Assembly (NCBI RefSeq): GCF_009363795.1
Contig: NZ_CP045420.1
Span: forward strand, 1,345,001-1,409,000
DNA from: Palleronia sp. THAF1
Lineage (GTDB): Bacteria > Pseudomonadota > Alphaproteobacteria > Rhodobacterales > Rhodobacteraceae
Length of the DNA: 64,000 nt
Reading direction: 5' to 3'
Part shown: positions 18,401-27,927 of the stretch, in pieces
Layout of the letters: the number at the start of each line of letters is the position of its first letter
How positions within the stretch are numbered: position 1 is the first letter of the stretch
The notes under the pieces: model-generated
What the model saw: only the letters and a program-made list of their open reading frames with translations
Told to the model about the DNA's origin: nothing
The model's database searches: none
Made by a program: the position numbers and the translations under genes

Positions 18401-19098
18401 GGCACAAGGTCTATCTGCGCACCGGCGAGTACAAGGACGGCAAGCTGGGCGAGATCTTCATCGACATGCACAAGGAAGGTGCTGGCTTCCGGGCAATGAT
18501 GAACAACTTCGCCATCGCGGTGTCGGTCGGTCTGCAATACGGCGTGCCGCTGGAAGAGTTCGTGGATGCCTTCACCTTCACCCGTTTTGAGCCGGCGGGC
18601 ATGGTACAGGGCAACGAGGCGATCAAGAACGCGACCTCAATCCTCGACTATATCTTCCGCGAGCTGGCCGTGTCCTACCTGGACCGTTCCGATCTGGCCC
18701 ATGTGAAGCCCGAAGGTCAGTCCTTCGACGACCTTGGCCGGGGCGAGGAAGAGGGCAAGCGCAACTTCACCGAGGTTTCGGGATCGGACGGATCGTCCCC
18801 GCTGGACGTGCTGCGTCAGGTCGCATCCTCCGGCTACCTGCGGGGCCGTGCTCCGAAAGAGCTGGTCGTGATGCAAAACGGGGTGCGCAAGGCGGTGTCG
18901 CTGACGGACGGCGAGGCGGCGACCCTGTCCTCGCTGGAAACCTCGACCGCCACCATCGCGCAGGTCGACCCCCGCGCGAAGGCCAAGATGCAAGGTTACG
19001 AGGGCGACCCCTGCGGCGAGTGCGGCAACTACACGTTGGTGCGCAACGGCACCTGCATGAAGTGCAACACCTGCGGCGGCACGAGCGGGTGTAGCTGA
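15478..19098 (+). CDS. nrdJ: adenosylcobalamin-dependent (class II) ribonucleotide reductase
   Basis: Oxygen-independent reductase making deoxyribonucleotides with coenzyme B12, 1206 residues, the long form of class II. Seen in order: the N-terminal region with [13 protein letters not shown] near residue 190 (first active-site cysteine), [20 protein letters not shown], the catalytic loop [16 protein letters not shown] near residue 465, and [21 protein letters not shown]. The C-terminal cysteine tail is [15 protein letters not shown] and CNTCGG. The tail shuttles electrons from thioredoxin. The frame is open upstream, but [13 protein letters not shown] at 15478 is the family start, with AAGGGG before it. 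No B12 riboswitch is visible. The next gene starts on the base after its stop. Confidence 0.97.
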   Translation: MKIDRKFTKAGQDAYAALEFTTTVSEIRNPDGTVVFKNDAVEVPTSWSQVASDVIAQKYFRKAGIPEKLKRVKEKGVPEFLWRSVPDGDCARDGESSAKQVFDRLAGAWTYWGWKGGYFTTEEDAQAYFDEMRYMLATQKAAPNSPQWFNTGLHWAYGIDGPSQGHHYVDWQTGELTASNSAYEHPQPHACFIQSVSDDLVNDGGIMDLWVREARLFKYGSGTGSNFSQLRGEGEPLSGGGKSSGLMGFLKIGDRAAGAIKSGGTTRRAAKMVICDADHPDIEKFINWKVIEEQKVASLVAGSKLHARELNGIFAAIAENADQGDDRYDPNANAALKAAIKSAKSVAIPETYIKRVLDYARQGYTSIEFPTYDTDWDSEAYSSVSGQNSNNSIRVTDAFLKAVKDDADWELLRRTDGSVAKTLKARELWEQVGHAAWACADPGIQFHDTVNAWHTCPEDGPIRGSNPCSEYMFLDDTACNLASMNLLTFLKDGEFQSADYMHATRLWTITLEISVMMAQFPSKEIAQRSYDFRTLGLGYANIGGLLMNMGYGYDSIEGRALCGALTALMTGVSYATSAEMASELGAFPGYAKNAEHMLRVIRNHRTAAHGKTDGYEGLDVKPVALDHADCPDASLIELATSAWDEALALGEQHGYRNAQVSVIAPTGTIGLVMDCDTTGIEPDFALVKFKKLAGGGYFKIINRSVPAALEKLGYGSAQIEEMVAYAVGHASMGNAPGINHTSLIGHGFGEAEIKAIEAALPTAFDIKFVFNQWTLGEEFCTKTLGIPVAKLNDPSFNLLQHLGFSKADIDAANTHVCGAMTLEGAPHLDPKHYHVFDCANACGKIGKRYLSVESHIHMMAAAQSFISGAISKTINMPNSATVEDCQKAYELSWSLGTKANALYRDGSKLSQPLASALIDDDDEAEEVLATGTAQEKAQVLAEKIVEKIIYKEVAQAREKLPERRRGYTQKAIVGGHKVYLRTGEYKDGKLGEIFIDMHKEGAGFRAMMNNFAIAVSVGLQYGVPLEEFVDAFTFTRFEPAGMVQGNEAIKNATSILDYIFRELAVSYLDRSDLAHVKPEGQSFDDLGRGEEEGKRNFTEVSGSDGSSPLDVLRQVASSGYLRGRAPKELVVMQNGVRKAVSLTDGEAATLSSLETSTATIAQVDPRAKAKMQGYEGDPCGECGNYTLVRNGTCMKCNTCGGTSGCS

Positions 19099-19497
19099 AT
19101 GACGCAGAAATATAAGCCGAGTGCTATACTCATCGAGGGCTGTACAAACACGACGATCCGTAATGTCAGGGCTTTTGGCTTCGAGAAGATTGTTGAATTA
19201 GTTGATAGCGACGATACTTCTGTTTCGCGTATTCACGGAGTAAACTGCGTGTATGCCGTTACTGCAAAGAATTCCAACCGGATCGAAATATCCGAGGTTC
19301 GTCTTCTAGATCAATTCCCGCAGCTCGGGTACTTCACCGAAAAAGAGCGTGAAGAAATCATCGCCGTACTGGTAAGCACGACTCCCGAGACAGTCGCTTC
19401 AGAACTGGAGCGTCGCGGTTATCGCGAGAAATCAGGATGGTCGCATGTTCAGTCTTGGGCTGAACTCGCAGCTCAATTCATCGAACTATTTCAGTAA
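19099..19497 (+). CDS. orphan protein with beta-helix-like repeats
   Basis: A 132-residue protein that I do not recognise. Residues about 8-70 contain short strands with regularly spaced I/V and N/T/S positions (AILIEGCTNTTIRNV, then VSRIHGVNCVYAV and NRIEISEVRLL), which is the look of a right-handed parallel beta-helix of three or four coils. The rest is helical and charged (TEKEREEIIAVL, SELERRGYREK). There is no signal peptide. The ATG directly follows the nrdJ TGA, and no separate ribosome site is visible. Base composition is clearly AT-richer than its neighbours, with frequent rare-type codons such as ATA and GTA. This suggests later acquisition rather than a role with nrdJ. Confidence 0.65.
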   Translation: MTQKYKPSAILIEGCTNTTIRNVRAFGFEKIVELVDSDDTSVSRIHGVNCVYAVTAKNSNRIEISEVRLLDQFPQLGYFTEKEREEIIAVLVSTTPETVASELERRGYREKSGWSHVQSWAELAAQFIELFQ

Positions 19498-19583
19498 ACA
19501 AGTATGCGGAACACAGAACGCGGATCAGGGCGCAGGCAGAACGCATCACGAGCAGTCAACGAGTGATTCTGATCGGCGAAACT

Positions 19584-19608
19584 GGGGGGCCAATCGGCCC
19601 CCCATTTT
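19584..19608. terminator. intrinsic terminator between the nrdJ unit and glgX
   Basis: GGGGGGCC (19584-19591) and GGCCCCCC (19596-19603) form a perfect eight-pair stem with an AATC loop, followed on the plus strand by ATTTT. It begins a few bases beyond the glgX stop on the other strand, so it probably serves both convergent units. Confidence 0.75.
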
Positions 19609-21608
19609 CATGTCGGCTCCAGCACCGCCACCGTCTGCCAGCCCATCGAAAAGGTATTATCCGACAGTGTTGTCGTGTCCGGCTCTGACTCGAACGCAAG
19701 GGTCCAGTTTCCGTCCGGCAGGACCAGTTCCATATCGTCACCGCCGTTCACCGCGATCAGCACGCGATCGTTGTCATGAGACATATCCATTACGAACGGC
19801 TCGCCCGTATCGGTCCAGTCGGCATCCGCCATCGCCTCGCCATCCGCACCGCGCCAGACAATCTGCACCCCGTCGAACTTCCATCCCGACAGCATCGGCA
19901 TCCGGCGGCGCAGCGCCGTCAGTTGTGCGACTGTTTCGATCAGCTCGGGCTGGGCGTGCCAACGTGTCCAGCCGATCTCGTTGTCCTGCGCATAGGCGTT
20001 GTTGTTGCCATCTTGACTGTTGCCCATCTCATCGCCCGCCAGCAGCATCGGCACACCGCGCGAGAGCATCAGCGTGGACAGCATCGCACGGACCCGGCGC
20101 AGGCGAGAGGCGGTGACGCCCTCATCCTCGGTCGGGCCTTCGACACCCATGTTGTCCGACAGGTTGTTGCCGTGGCCATCGCGGTTGTCTTCGCCATTCG
20201 CAATGTTGTGCTTTTTGTTGTAGGAGACCGTGTCCCACAGCGTGAAGCCGTCATGGGCCGCCACGAAATTGACTGACGACGTCGCGGGCCGGTTCGAGTG
20301 GTCGAACTGCACCGGGCTGCCCGACAGGCGTTCGGCCAAAGCGCCCTTGATCCCGTCGCTGCGCTTCCAGAAAGCGCGGGTGTCGTCGCGAAACTTGTCG
20401 TTCCACTCCCGGAAGGGCCACGGAAAACCGCCGACCTGATAGCCGCCGTCGCCGATATCCCAAGGCTCTGCGATGAGTTTGACGCCTGACAGAACCGGGT
20501 CTTGGCGGATCGCAGCGAAAAAGCCGCCCTCACGCTCGAACCCCGTCGCTTCGCGGCCCAAGGTGGACGCAAGGTCGAAGCGGAAACCGTCGACGTGCAT
20601 CTCTTCGACCCAATAACGCAGCGAATCCAAAACCATGCGCAGGACCATGGGGTGCGCCACGTTCACCGTATTTCCCGTTCCTGTCACATCGTAGACGTAG
20701 CGCGGATCGTCGCCGTGCAGGTAGTAGGTCGCATTGTCGATGCCCCGGAACGACAGGGTGGGCCCGAGTTCCGAGCCTTCGGCGGTATGGTTGTAGACGA
20801 CGTCCAGAATCACCTCGATCCCGGCCTCGTGGAACCGCTTTACGGCGTCCTTGATCTCTCCCCACGCGCCGGTCTTCAGGTAGCGGCGTTCGGGGGCGAA
20901 GAAGTTGAGCGTGTTGTAGCCCCAGTAGTTCGTCAGGTCCTTCTCGATCAGGTGACGGTCCTGCAGGAAGGCATGGACCGGCAGCAGTTCGATGGCCGTC
21001 ACGCCAAGGGTCTTCAAGTGCTGGATCATCGTGTCACTGGCGAGACCGGCGAAGGTGCCGCGGATGTCTTCGGGGACATCCTCGTTCAGCATGGTCAACC
21101 CGCGCACGTGCGCCTCGTAGATCACCGTCTCGGACCACGGCGTCTCTAGTGCGGCATCGGCGTCCCAATCATAGGCGGGATCGGTCACGAAGGCCTTCGG
21201 CACGTATGGCGCGCTGTCGCGATCGTCGAAGGTCGTGTCATCGCCGGTTTCGACTTGATAGCCGAACAGCGCGTCATGCCACTGCACCGTGCCGTCAAGC
21301 TGCCGCGCATAGGGGTCGATCAGAAGTTTGTGGGGATTGAAGCGATGGCCGCGTTCCGGCGCGTAGGGGCCGTGGACGCGGTAGCCGTAACGCTGGCCGG
21401 GGCCGACGTTCGGCAAATAGCCGAACCATACGCCGCCTTCCATCATCGGCAGGTCCAGCCGCGTCTCGGTGTCGCCATCGTCGAACAGACACAGTTCAAC
21501 CCGTTCTGCGTGCTCGCTGAACAGCGCGAAGTTCGTGCCGCTGCCGTCGAACGACGCGCCAAGCTTATTGGGTGACGCGGCGGATGCGTCGAAAGAGAAT
21601 GATGTCAC
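19608..21608 (-). CDS. glgX: glycogen debranching enzyme GlgX
   Basis: Family GH13 isoamylase-type enzyme of 666 residues that removes short branches from glycogen. The N-terminal CBM48-like domain (LGASFDGSGTNFALFSEHAERVEL in part) precedes the barrel. Catalytic elements are the Asp nucleophile in DGFRFDLAS, the Glu acid in LIAEPWDIG and the third acid in FVAAHDGFTLWD, with the GlgX hallmark NGEDNRDGHGNN. The start MTSFSF fits the family. It follows glgC by 46 bases on the same strand. The synthase glgA and branching enzyme glgB, which usually accompany these two genes, are absent from the visible neighbourhood. Confidence 0.94.
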   Translation of the reverse strand: MTSFSFDASAASPNKLGASFDGSGTNFALFSEHAERVELCLFDDGDTETRLDLPMMEGGVWFGYLPNVGPGQRYGYRVHGPYAPERGHRFNPHKLLIDPYARQLDGTVQWHDALFGYQVETGDDTTFDDRDSAPYVPKAFVTDPAYDWDADAALETPWSETVIYEAHVRGLTMLNEDVPEDIRGTFAGLASDTMIQHLKTLGVTAIELLPVHAFLQDRHLIEKDLTNYWGYNTLNFFAPERRYLKTGAWGEIKDAVKRFHEAGIEVILDVVYNHTAEGSELGPTLSFRGIDNATYYLHGDDPRYVYDVTGTGNTVNVAHPMVLRMVLDSLRYWVEEMHVDGFRFDLASTLGREATGFEREGGFFAAIRQDPVLSGVKLIAEPWDIGDGGYQVGGFPWPFREWNDKFRDDTRAFWKRSDGIKGALAERLSGSPVQFDHSNRPATSSVNFVAAHDGFTLWDTVSYNKKHNIANGEDNRDGHGNNLSDNMGVEGPTEDEGVTASRLRRVRAMLSTLMLSRGVPMLLAGDEMGNSQDGNNNAYAQDNEIGWTRWHAQPELIETVAQLTALRRRMPMLSGWKFDGVQIVWRGADGEAMADADWTDTGEPFVMDMSHDNDRVLIAVNGGDDMELVLPDGNWTLAFESEPDTTTLSDNTFSMGWQTVAVLEPT

Positions 21609-21654
21609 TGTGCCGTCCCTGAAAGAATGATCAGAGCGACAACGCTTATCACGC

Positions 21655-22731
21655 CTAAGGGTTTCCGCGCCGCAGCATTTCCGGTGTGACCAGCCACGTG
21701 CCTTTTTCGGTGCGTCTGAAGCGGTCCGCGTCGCTGCGAAAGCCCATTCCGATCATCGTGCCGAAGGGGATGACGGCGCCAGGGGCGACGATGCAATCCT
21801 GAAGGATTGAGCCTTTCGACACGAACGCACCCTGCATGATAAGGCTGTCTTGGCAGTCCCGACGGCTGCTTGCGGACTGGTCGGGCAGGGGAAAGGGCGC
21901 GTCTGGACCCATGAAATCGAGCGCCGCGTGCCGCAGTGCGTCAAGCGTGCCCACGTCGCGCCAGTAGAAGGGGGCAAGGTCCGCCGGGGTATGCGCAAAA
22001 GCACGCCCCTCCAGAATCATCTCTGGCAGAATGTCATGGCCAAAATCGAGGCCATCGGGATGGTCGATCAGTAGGGCCCGCAGCGTTTCCCACTTGAAGA
22101 CATACAGCCCCATGCTGGCCAAGGACTGACCCGGCGCATTCGGAGCTTCCGGCGGCCTTGCAGGCTTTTCCAGAAAGCGGGTGATCCGCCTGGTGCGGTC
22201 CGTATCCAGCACGCCGAATGCGGTGGCCTCGGCTTGCGGGACCAGATCGACGGCGACTGTCACATCCGCTTCCGAGCGGCGATGGTCGGCAATCATGTCA
22301 GTGTAGTCCATTCGGTAGACGTGGTCCGCCGCCAGCACCACCACGTCGCGCGGGGCGATCGCGTCGATCTCCGGGATCAGCATCCGCACCGCATCCGCCG
22401 TGCCGCGTGCACCCTTCGTAACACTTGCGATGTCCGGGGCGTGGCGGAGGCCGACGTGAACCTTGTCGGCCCAACGACCCATCAGATGCTGGTTCAACTC
22501 GTCCGGGCGATACTGTGTCGCCACGAGTATCTGATACATCCCACTGCGCACCACGTTGTCCATCGTGAAATCCACGATCCGCGTTTGGCCGACAAAGGGT
22601 ACGGCGGGCTTGCAGGTGGCATCCGTCAGTTCGTGCAATCGGGACCCTTGGCCCCCGGCAAGAAGGATCGGCAGAACGCCATCCGACACGTTTTGAATGC
22701 CCGAACGGGCGATGAGAGACGACAGTCCCAC
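21655..22731 (-). CDS. glgC: glucose-1-phosphate adenylyltransferase (short form)
   Basis: Makes ADP-glucose for glycogen synthesis. The N-terminal nucleotidyltransferase motif LLAGGQGSRL with CKPAVPF is clear, as are the DHVYRMDY active-site segment, FLEKP, and the SMGLYVF glucose-1-phosphate region. A C-terminal left-handed beta-helix follows. The length is 358 residues with the GTG start at 22731, about 60 short of typical bacterial GlgC. I chose that GTG because GGGGGAGGA lies just before it; another GTG eight codons upstream has no such site. The shorter C-terminal domain may change allosteric control. A cupin/dehalogenase pair lies 74 bases upstream on the same strand. Confidence 0.87.
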   Translation of the reverse strand: MGLSSLIARSGIQNVSDGVLPILLAGGQGSRLHELTDATCKPAVPFVGQTRIVDFTMDNVVRSGMYQILVATQYRPDELNQHLMGRWADKVHVGLRHAPDIASVTKGARGTADAVRMLIPEIDAIAPRDVVVLAADHVYRMDYTDMIADHRRSEADVTVAVDLVPQAEATAFGVLDTDRTRRITRFLEKPARPPEAPNAPGQSLASMGLYVFKWETLRALLIDHPDGLDFGHDILPEMILEGRAFAHTPADLAPFYWRDVGTLDALRHAALDFMGPDAPFPLPDQSASSRRDCQDSLIMQGAFVSKGSILQDCIVAPGAVIPFGTMIGMGFRSDADRFRRTEKGTWLVTPEMLRRGNP

Positions 22732-22805
22732 GCGATCCTCCCCCGGCACACACACGCCGGAATTGCACTACGAAAGGAGAGGTCGCCAAAGCCGGGACGG
22801 TTCCA

Positions 22806-23225
22806 TCACTTTGGAATCGTGAAGCTATCCTTTGCCAACTCGAACCCGTCAAATCGGAAGCCCGGACTGACTGTACAGCCAACCAGCGTGTAGTCCCCAA
22901 TGGTGCGCGCCGCCTGCCAGTGGTGGGCGGGAACGATGATCTGCGGCACCATGCCAGCGGCAAGATCGGGGCCAAGGGTATGGTCCTGCGCGGGACCGGC
23001 GTCGGTTTCGGACATCGACAGGATCAGTGGCGCGCCGGCGTAGAAGTGCCAGATCTCGACGGCATCGACGCGGTGCCAATGGCTGCTTTCTCCCGCCTTC
23101 AGCAGGAAGTAGATGCAGGTGCCGCTAGGCCGACCATCGCCCTCGGCCTCCCACGTCTGACGGTAGTGGCCGCCCTCTGGGTGCGGCTGCAGGGATAGAT
23201 GCGCGATGATCTCTTCTGCGGTCAT
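22806..23225 (-). CDS. DUF985 cupin-fold protein
   Basis: A 139-residue single-domain protein of the DUF985 (cupin_5) family. The opening LQPHPEGGHYRQTW is the family signature, and the cupin strands carry SSHWHRVDAVEIWHFYAGAPL with clustered histidines that can bind a metal. PGFRFDGFELA near the C-terminus is also typical. The biochemical role is unsettled; some relatives have been proposed to act on sugars or thiol compounds. The ATG at 23225 overlaps the dehalogenase stop by four bases (ATGA), so the two are translated together. The open frame continues upstream, but without family similarity. Confidence 0.85.
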   Translation of the reverse strand: MTAEEIIAHLSLQPHPEGGHYRQTWEAEGDGRPSGTCIYFLLKAGESSHWHRVDAVEIWHFYAGAPLILSMSETDAGPAQDHTLGPDLAAGMVPQIIVPAHHWQAARTIGDYTLVGCTVSPGFRFDGFELAKDSFTIPK

Positions 23226-23905
23226 GGGAGCATCTCCGATAGCGTGACGAAGTCGGGCGCGACCGCGTCCCAATCGCCGGTCGGCTCCAAGTCGTCCGCC
23301 TGGTCGGGGCCGTATTCCGTTGGGCGTGGCACGAAGGCTGTGCGCAAACCCGCGTCGCCCGCGGCATGCAGATCGCCGTTATGCGCCGCAACCATCATCA
23401 CGCGCTCTGGCGGAAGGCGCAACGCAGCGCAGGAGGCCAGATAGACCTGCGCCTTGGGCTTGTAATCCTGCGCGATCTCTGCGCCCAAAATGCAGTCCCA
23501 CGGTAGGCCCGCGTGGCGGGCAAGGCGGGTCATCAAGGCGATGGACCCGTTCGAACAGGGAGCGATGATCCGTCTTGCGCGCATGGCGGTCAGCCCCGGA
23601 ACGGTGTCGGGCCAAGGGGTCAGGCGTTCCCACGCGTTCGTCAGGGTGTCAGGATCGGCGCAGTTCAGATCGAAACGGTCCAATACCCGATCCAGATTTT
23701 CGCGGTGCAGCACCTCCAGCGGAACGTATCCCCGCCCGCCGTCTCGTACCCGGCGCATGGCGGGATCGTATTCCGCGCGCCACGCCAGCGCGACTGCCAT
23801 GCCATCCGTACCGGGGATCGCGCTTGCGACTTCCGCAGCCACAGGCGTCAACCAGTCCACGCAGGTGCCGAAGACGTCGAAGATAAGGGCGTCGATCTGG
23901 CTCAC
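23222..23905 (-). CDS. haloacid dehalogenase, type II
   Basis: HAD-superfamily hydrolase of 227 residues, subclass of L-2-haloacid dehalogenases. Motif I FDVFGTCVDW holds the nucleophilic Asp near residue 10, motif II is CSNGS, motif III the lysine in DYKPKAQVY, and motif IV AAHNGDLHAAG. True dehalogenation is the family assignment; related proteins can act on other small 2-substituted acids. I place the start at the GTG at 23905, preceded by GAGAG, because the frame before it codes for no family sequence. It forms a coupled pair with the DUF985 cupin. Fifty-eight bases separate it from the divergent PRC-barrel gene. Confidence 0.87.
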   Translation of the reverse strand: MSQIDALIFDVFGTCVDWLTPVAAEVASAIPGTDGMAVALAWRAEYDPAMRRVRDGGRGYVPLEVLHRENLDRVLDRFDLNCADPDTLTNAWERLTPWPDTVPGLTAMRARRIIAPCSNGSIALMTRLARHAGLPWDCILGAEIAQDYKPKAQVYLASCAALRLPPERVMMVAAHNGDLHAAGDAGLRTAFVPRPTEYGPDQADDLEPTGDWDAVAPDFVTLSEMLP

Positions 23906-23963
23906 GGGAACTCTCGCTGCTGTGACGCTGTTGGCTGTCGACACATATTTCAAGGATGTTCCC

Positions 23964-24449
23964 ATGTTCCGCAATGCTCTCTTCGCCATCGCCCTGACGC
24001 TTCCCGCATCCGTGGCCATGGCCCAATCCGACTCGACCGCGTCAGACCCGAGCGCTTCCGACACCACCCAGATGGAAGAAGCCCAAACCGACGTCGCGCA
24101 GACCAAGGAAATGTCCCCCCTGACAGCCGGCATGCTGGAAGATGCAGACGTTGTCTCGCTAGAGGGCAATTACGACGTGCAGATGTGGGAGAACGCTGAT
24201 CCGCTGAGCACCATGATCGCCGATCTGACGCGCATCGGCGGGGTCGAGGACGTGATGATCGACACGCAAGGCACGATCCTTGGCCTTACCACCGATGTCG
24301 GTGGCTTTCTGGGCATCGGCGAAAGCACTGTGATGATCCCGCTGGAAGACCTGCGCCTCATCCGCTCCAGCGCGGAAAGCGATGATGTCACGGTCATCAC
24401 CCGCCTAAGCCGTGAGCAGCTCGAAAACCTTGAGCCGATGAACGACTAA
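23964..24449 (+). CDS. exported PRC-barrel domain protein
   Basis: A 161-residue protein with a signal peptide (about residues 1-20, AMAQ cleavage region) and an acidic, Ser/Thr-rich linker. The single PRC-barrel domain spans about residues 70-150, with GGVEDVMIDTQGTILGLTTDVGGFLGIGESTVMIP in pieces. PRC barrels in exported proteins of this order are of unknown role and are often stress-related; electron-transfer use as in photosynthetic reaction centres is not implied. An AAGGA box lies seven bases before the ATG. Its stop shares four bases (CTAA) with that of the convergent acetyltransferase gene. Confidence 0.8.
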   Translation: MFRNALFAIALTLPASVAMAQSDSTASDPSASDTTQMEEAQTDVAQTKEMSPLTAGMLEDADVVSLEGNYDVQMWENADPLSTMIADLTRIGGVEDVMIDTQGTILGLTTDVGGFLGIGESTVMIPLEDLRLIRSSAESDDVTVITRLSREQLENLEPMND

Positions 24450-25048
24450 AGCAACGGCACGAACGGTGCGGCGTCTTCCTCCAATACCCCCAAAGCGCGG
24501 GGATCGGGGAAGATGCGCACCTCTCGCCGCGTTGGTTTGAAGCCGTTGCGCATGTAGAAGCGCAGCGCAGTCGGACTGTCGAGCGTGCAGGTATTCAGGT
24601 GCACCGCCTCGATGGCCTGCTCGAACAGCATGGTCTGTATGTAGGACATCAGCCACGACCCGGTGCCCTTGCCGATGGCTTGCGGCGTCAGGCCGAAGAA
24701 GCTGATTTCCGGATTCAGCGGATCGCGCTGGTCCAGCTCGACCATGCCAAGAGGCGCACCGTCGCCTTCTACGGTGAACAGCGTTACGTCCGGGTCCAGC
24801 AGGATCTGCACCAGCGCGTCATCCTCCAACAGAAGTCGGGACGTCCACAGCCAGTCGCGCCCGATCATCTTGAACAACTCGCGGTAGACTCCCGGTTCGA
24901 TCCGGTTCTCGCGCTTCAGTGTCACCCCGTCGGGGCGCGGTTTCAGCGCCACCGGTGTGTCGCAGGACAGATGGGTGACCACGACGGCCAACTGGCCCTT
25001 CGGCACTGCATAGCTGCCATCGGTCAGGGGGCGGGGGGCGATGTCCAT
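24446..25048 (-). CDS. GNAT family N-acetyltransferase
   Basis: Acetyl-CoA-dependent acetyltransferase of 200 residues. The central and C-terminal parts show the GNAT fold: GMVELDQRDPLNPEISFFGL leads into the acetyl-CoA loop with AIGKGTGSWLM (Q/RxxGxG/A-like), then VHLNTCTLDSPTALRFYMRNGF, the usual helix with N and Y residues. The substrate is unknown. It is divergent from the MFS exporter and convergent, with overlap, with the PRC-barrel gene. Confidence 0.85.
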   Translation of the reverse strand: MDIAPRPLTDGSYAVPKGQLAVVVTHLSCDTPVALKPRPDGVTLKRENRIEPGVYRELFKMIGRDWLWTSRLLLEDDALVQILLDPDVTLFTVEGDGAPLGMVELDQRDPLNPEISFFGLTPQAIGKGTGSWLMSYIQTMLFEQAIEAVHLNTCTLDSPTALRFYMRNGFKPTRREVRIFPDPRALGVLEEDAAPFVPLL

Positions 25049-25157
25049 GCGGTCTCCTTTCGGCTTGGCTGCTTAGCCTAGCGCAGGGTCGATGGGCGTC
25101 CATGCGCGACGGCGGGGAAGGGCCGTGGTAGAGAGCGCCATATTTGCCGGAGCAATC

Positions 25158-26585
25158 ATGTCAGACCCTTTGCCGCCGCCATGCACCGATCCTGCGGGCG
25201 TGGCCGCACAATCTGCCGCCGCGATGAATACGCGCGGCACTTTGATCGCAACGGTCGTCGGGTCGAGCCTGGCGTTCATCGTTGGATCCATCGTCAACGT
25301 GGCGCTGCCCCGGATGCAGGCAGAGTTCGGCACCGGTCCCACTGGCGCGCAGTGGATCGTGAACGCTTACCTGCTGCCACTGGGGGCGCTGGTGTTGATC
25401 GGCGGCGCGCTCGGCGATCGGTACGGGCGGCGGCGTATCTTTCTGACAGGTCTGGCCGTGTTCACGCTGGCCTGTGGGTTGTGTGCGGTGGCATGGAGCT
25501 TTCCGGTTCTGCTGGCGGGCAGGGCGCTGGAAGGGGTGGGCGCCGCGATGTTCGCGCCCACATCGCTTGCGATCATTGCAGACGGTTTCCACGGCAAGGC
25601 GCGTGGCGCTGCTATCGGGACATGGGCCGCATCGGGGGCTGCGGCTGGGGCGCTGGCACCCCTGATCGGCGGGCTGATCGTAGATTCGGCAGGCTGGCGA
25701 TGGGCCTTCGGCGCCATCATCCCGGTCGCCGCCTTCGCGTTCTGGCAGGCGTGGCGGTCCGTTCGGGAAAGCCGCGCGCCGTCAGATGACCGTGCGCCGC
25801 TGGACCTGCGGGGCGCAGGACTGTCTGGCGCCGGCCTGTTGGCAACGATCTGGGCGTTGATCGCACTGCCCGAACGCGGGGCGACGTTTGTGGTGCTGGC
25901 CGCGCTGTGCCTCGGCTTGGCGCTGCTGGCGGCCTTTGTCGCGGTAGAGCATCGTTTGGGCGACCGCGCGATGATGCCGCTCGCCCTGTTCGCCCGGCCC
26001 ACCTTCGCGGGCCTCTCGCTGTTGACGCTGTTTCTCTACGCCGCGCTTGGAGGGCTGCTGGTGTTGCTGCCCTATACGCTGATCTCGGAACTCGACTACA
26101 GCGCCACCCAAGCCGGGGCGGCGATCCTGCCGTTCCCGCTGGTGTTGGGGCTACTCTCTCGCACGGTCGGCGGCGCACTGGCGGATCGGTTCGGGCCGCG
26201 TGCGCTGTTGATCGCGGGATCGCTGATGGTGACGGTGGGCTTCGCGCTGTTCGCTGCCGTGCCACCCGACAGCGTCGTCTACTGGCAGCACCTTTTGCCA
26301 CCGTTGCTGGTGTTGGCCCTTGGGATGGCCGCGTCCGTGGCGCCACTGACGACAGCTGTGCTGAATAGTGCAGGCGCGCGGTTTACGGGCGTGGCGTCTG
26401 GGGTGAACAACGCGATCAGCCGTGTCGCAGGCCTGACCGCGACGGCGCTTCTGGGGCTGGTGTTGATCGGATCCGCGGAGAACCTGCTGGTGGGATTCGC
26501 CGCCGCCGCATGGGTTGGCGTCGCACTGGCATTGGCGAGCGCGGCAGCCGCGGTCTTCATGGTCGGTGACGACGCGGCAGAGTAA
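25158..26585 (+). CDS. MFS transporter, DHA2 (EmrB/QacA) family
   Basis: Drug:proton antiporter of 475 residues with about fourteen membrane helices. Motif A-like GALGDRYGRRRIFLTG sits between helices 2 and 3, and an antiporter motif C-like RALEGVGAAMFAPTSLAII follows. The N-terminal IVGSIVNVALPRMQAEFGTG is typical of DHA2 exporters. There is no EmrA-type partner next to it, so it may work as a single-component pump. The frame is open further upstream, but the ATG at 25158 has GGAG six bases before it. The substrate cannot be inferred. Confidence 0.9.
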   Translation: MSDPLPPPCTDPAGVAAQSAAAMNTRGTLIATVVGSSLAFIVGSIVNVALPRMQAEFGTGPTGAQWIVNAYLLPLGALVLIGGALGDRYGRRRIFLTGLAVFTLACGLCAVAWSFPVLLAGRALEGVGAAMFAPTSLAIIADGFHGKARGAAIGTWAASGAAAGALAPLIGGLIVDSAGWRWAFGAIIPVAAFAFWQAWRSVRESRAPSDDRAPLDLRGAGLSGAGLLATIWALIALPERGATFVVLAALCLGLALLAAFVAVEHRLGDRAMMPLALFARPTFAGLSLLTLFLYAALGGLLVLLPYTLISELDYSATQAGAAILPFPLVLGLLSRTVGGALADRFGPRALLIAGSLMVTVGFALFAAVPPDSVVYWQHLLPPLLVLALGMAASVAPLTTAVLNSAGARFTGVASGVNNAISRVAGLTATALLGLVLIGSAENLLVGFAAAAWVGVALALASAAAAVFMVGDDAAE

Positions 26586-26590
26586 GGTGA

Positions 26591-26614
26591 CGCCCCGGCG
26601 GATTGACCGGGGCG
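26591..26614. terminator. hairpin between the MFS gene and enolase
   Basis: CGCCCCGG (26591-26598) pairs with CCGGGGCG (26607-26614) around an eight-base loop. It lies between two convergent genes, close to both stops. Neither strand has a T run, so it is a weak or Rho-assisted terminator. Confidence 0.5.
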
Positions 26615-26620
26615 CAGCGT

Positions 26621-27904
<1,284 letters not shown>

Positions 27905-27927
27905 CTAAGATGGGTGTTAGCGCAGGA

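Noticed and set aside
16711-18537. Minus-strand open frame of about 600 codons inside nrdJ
   Set aside because: Same reasoning: antisense shadow of a conserved gene with strong codon bias; the predicted protein is repetitive in R, Q, V and has no family features.
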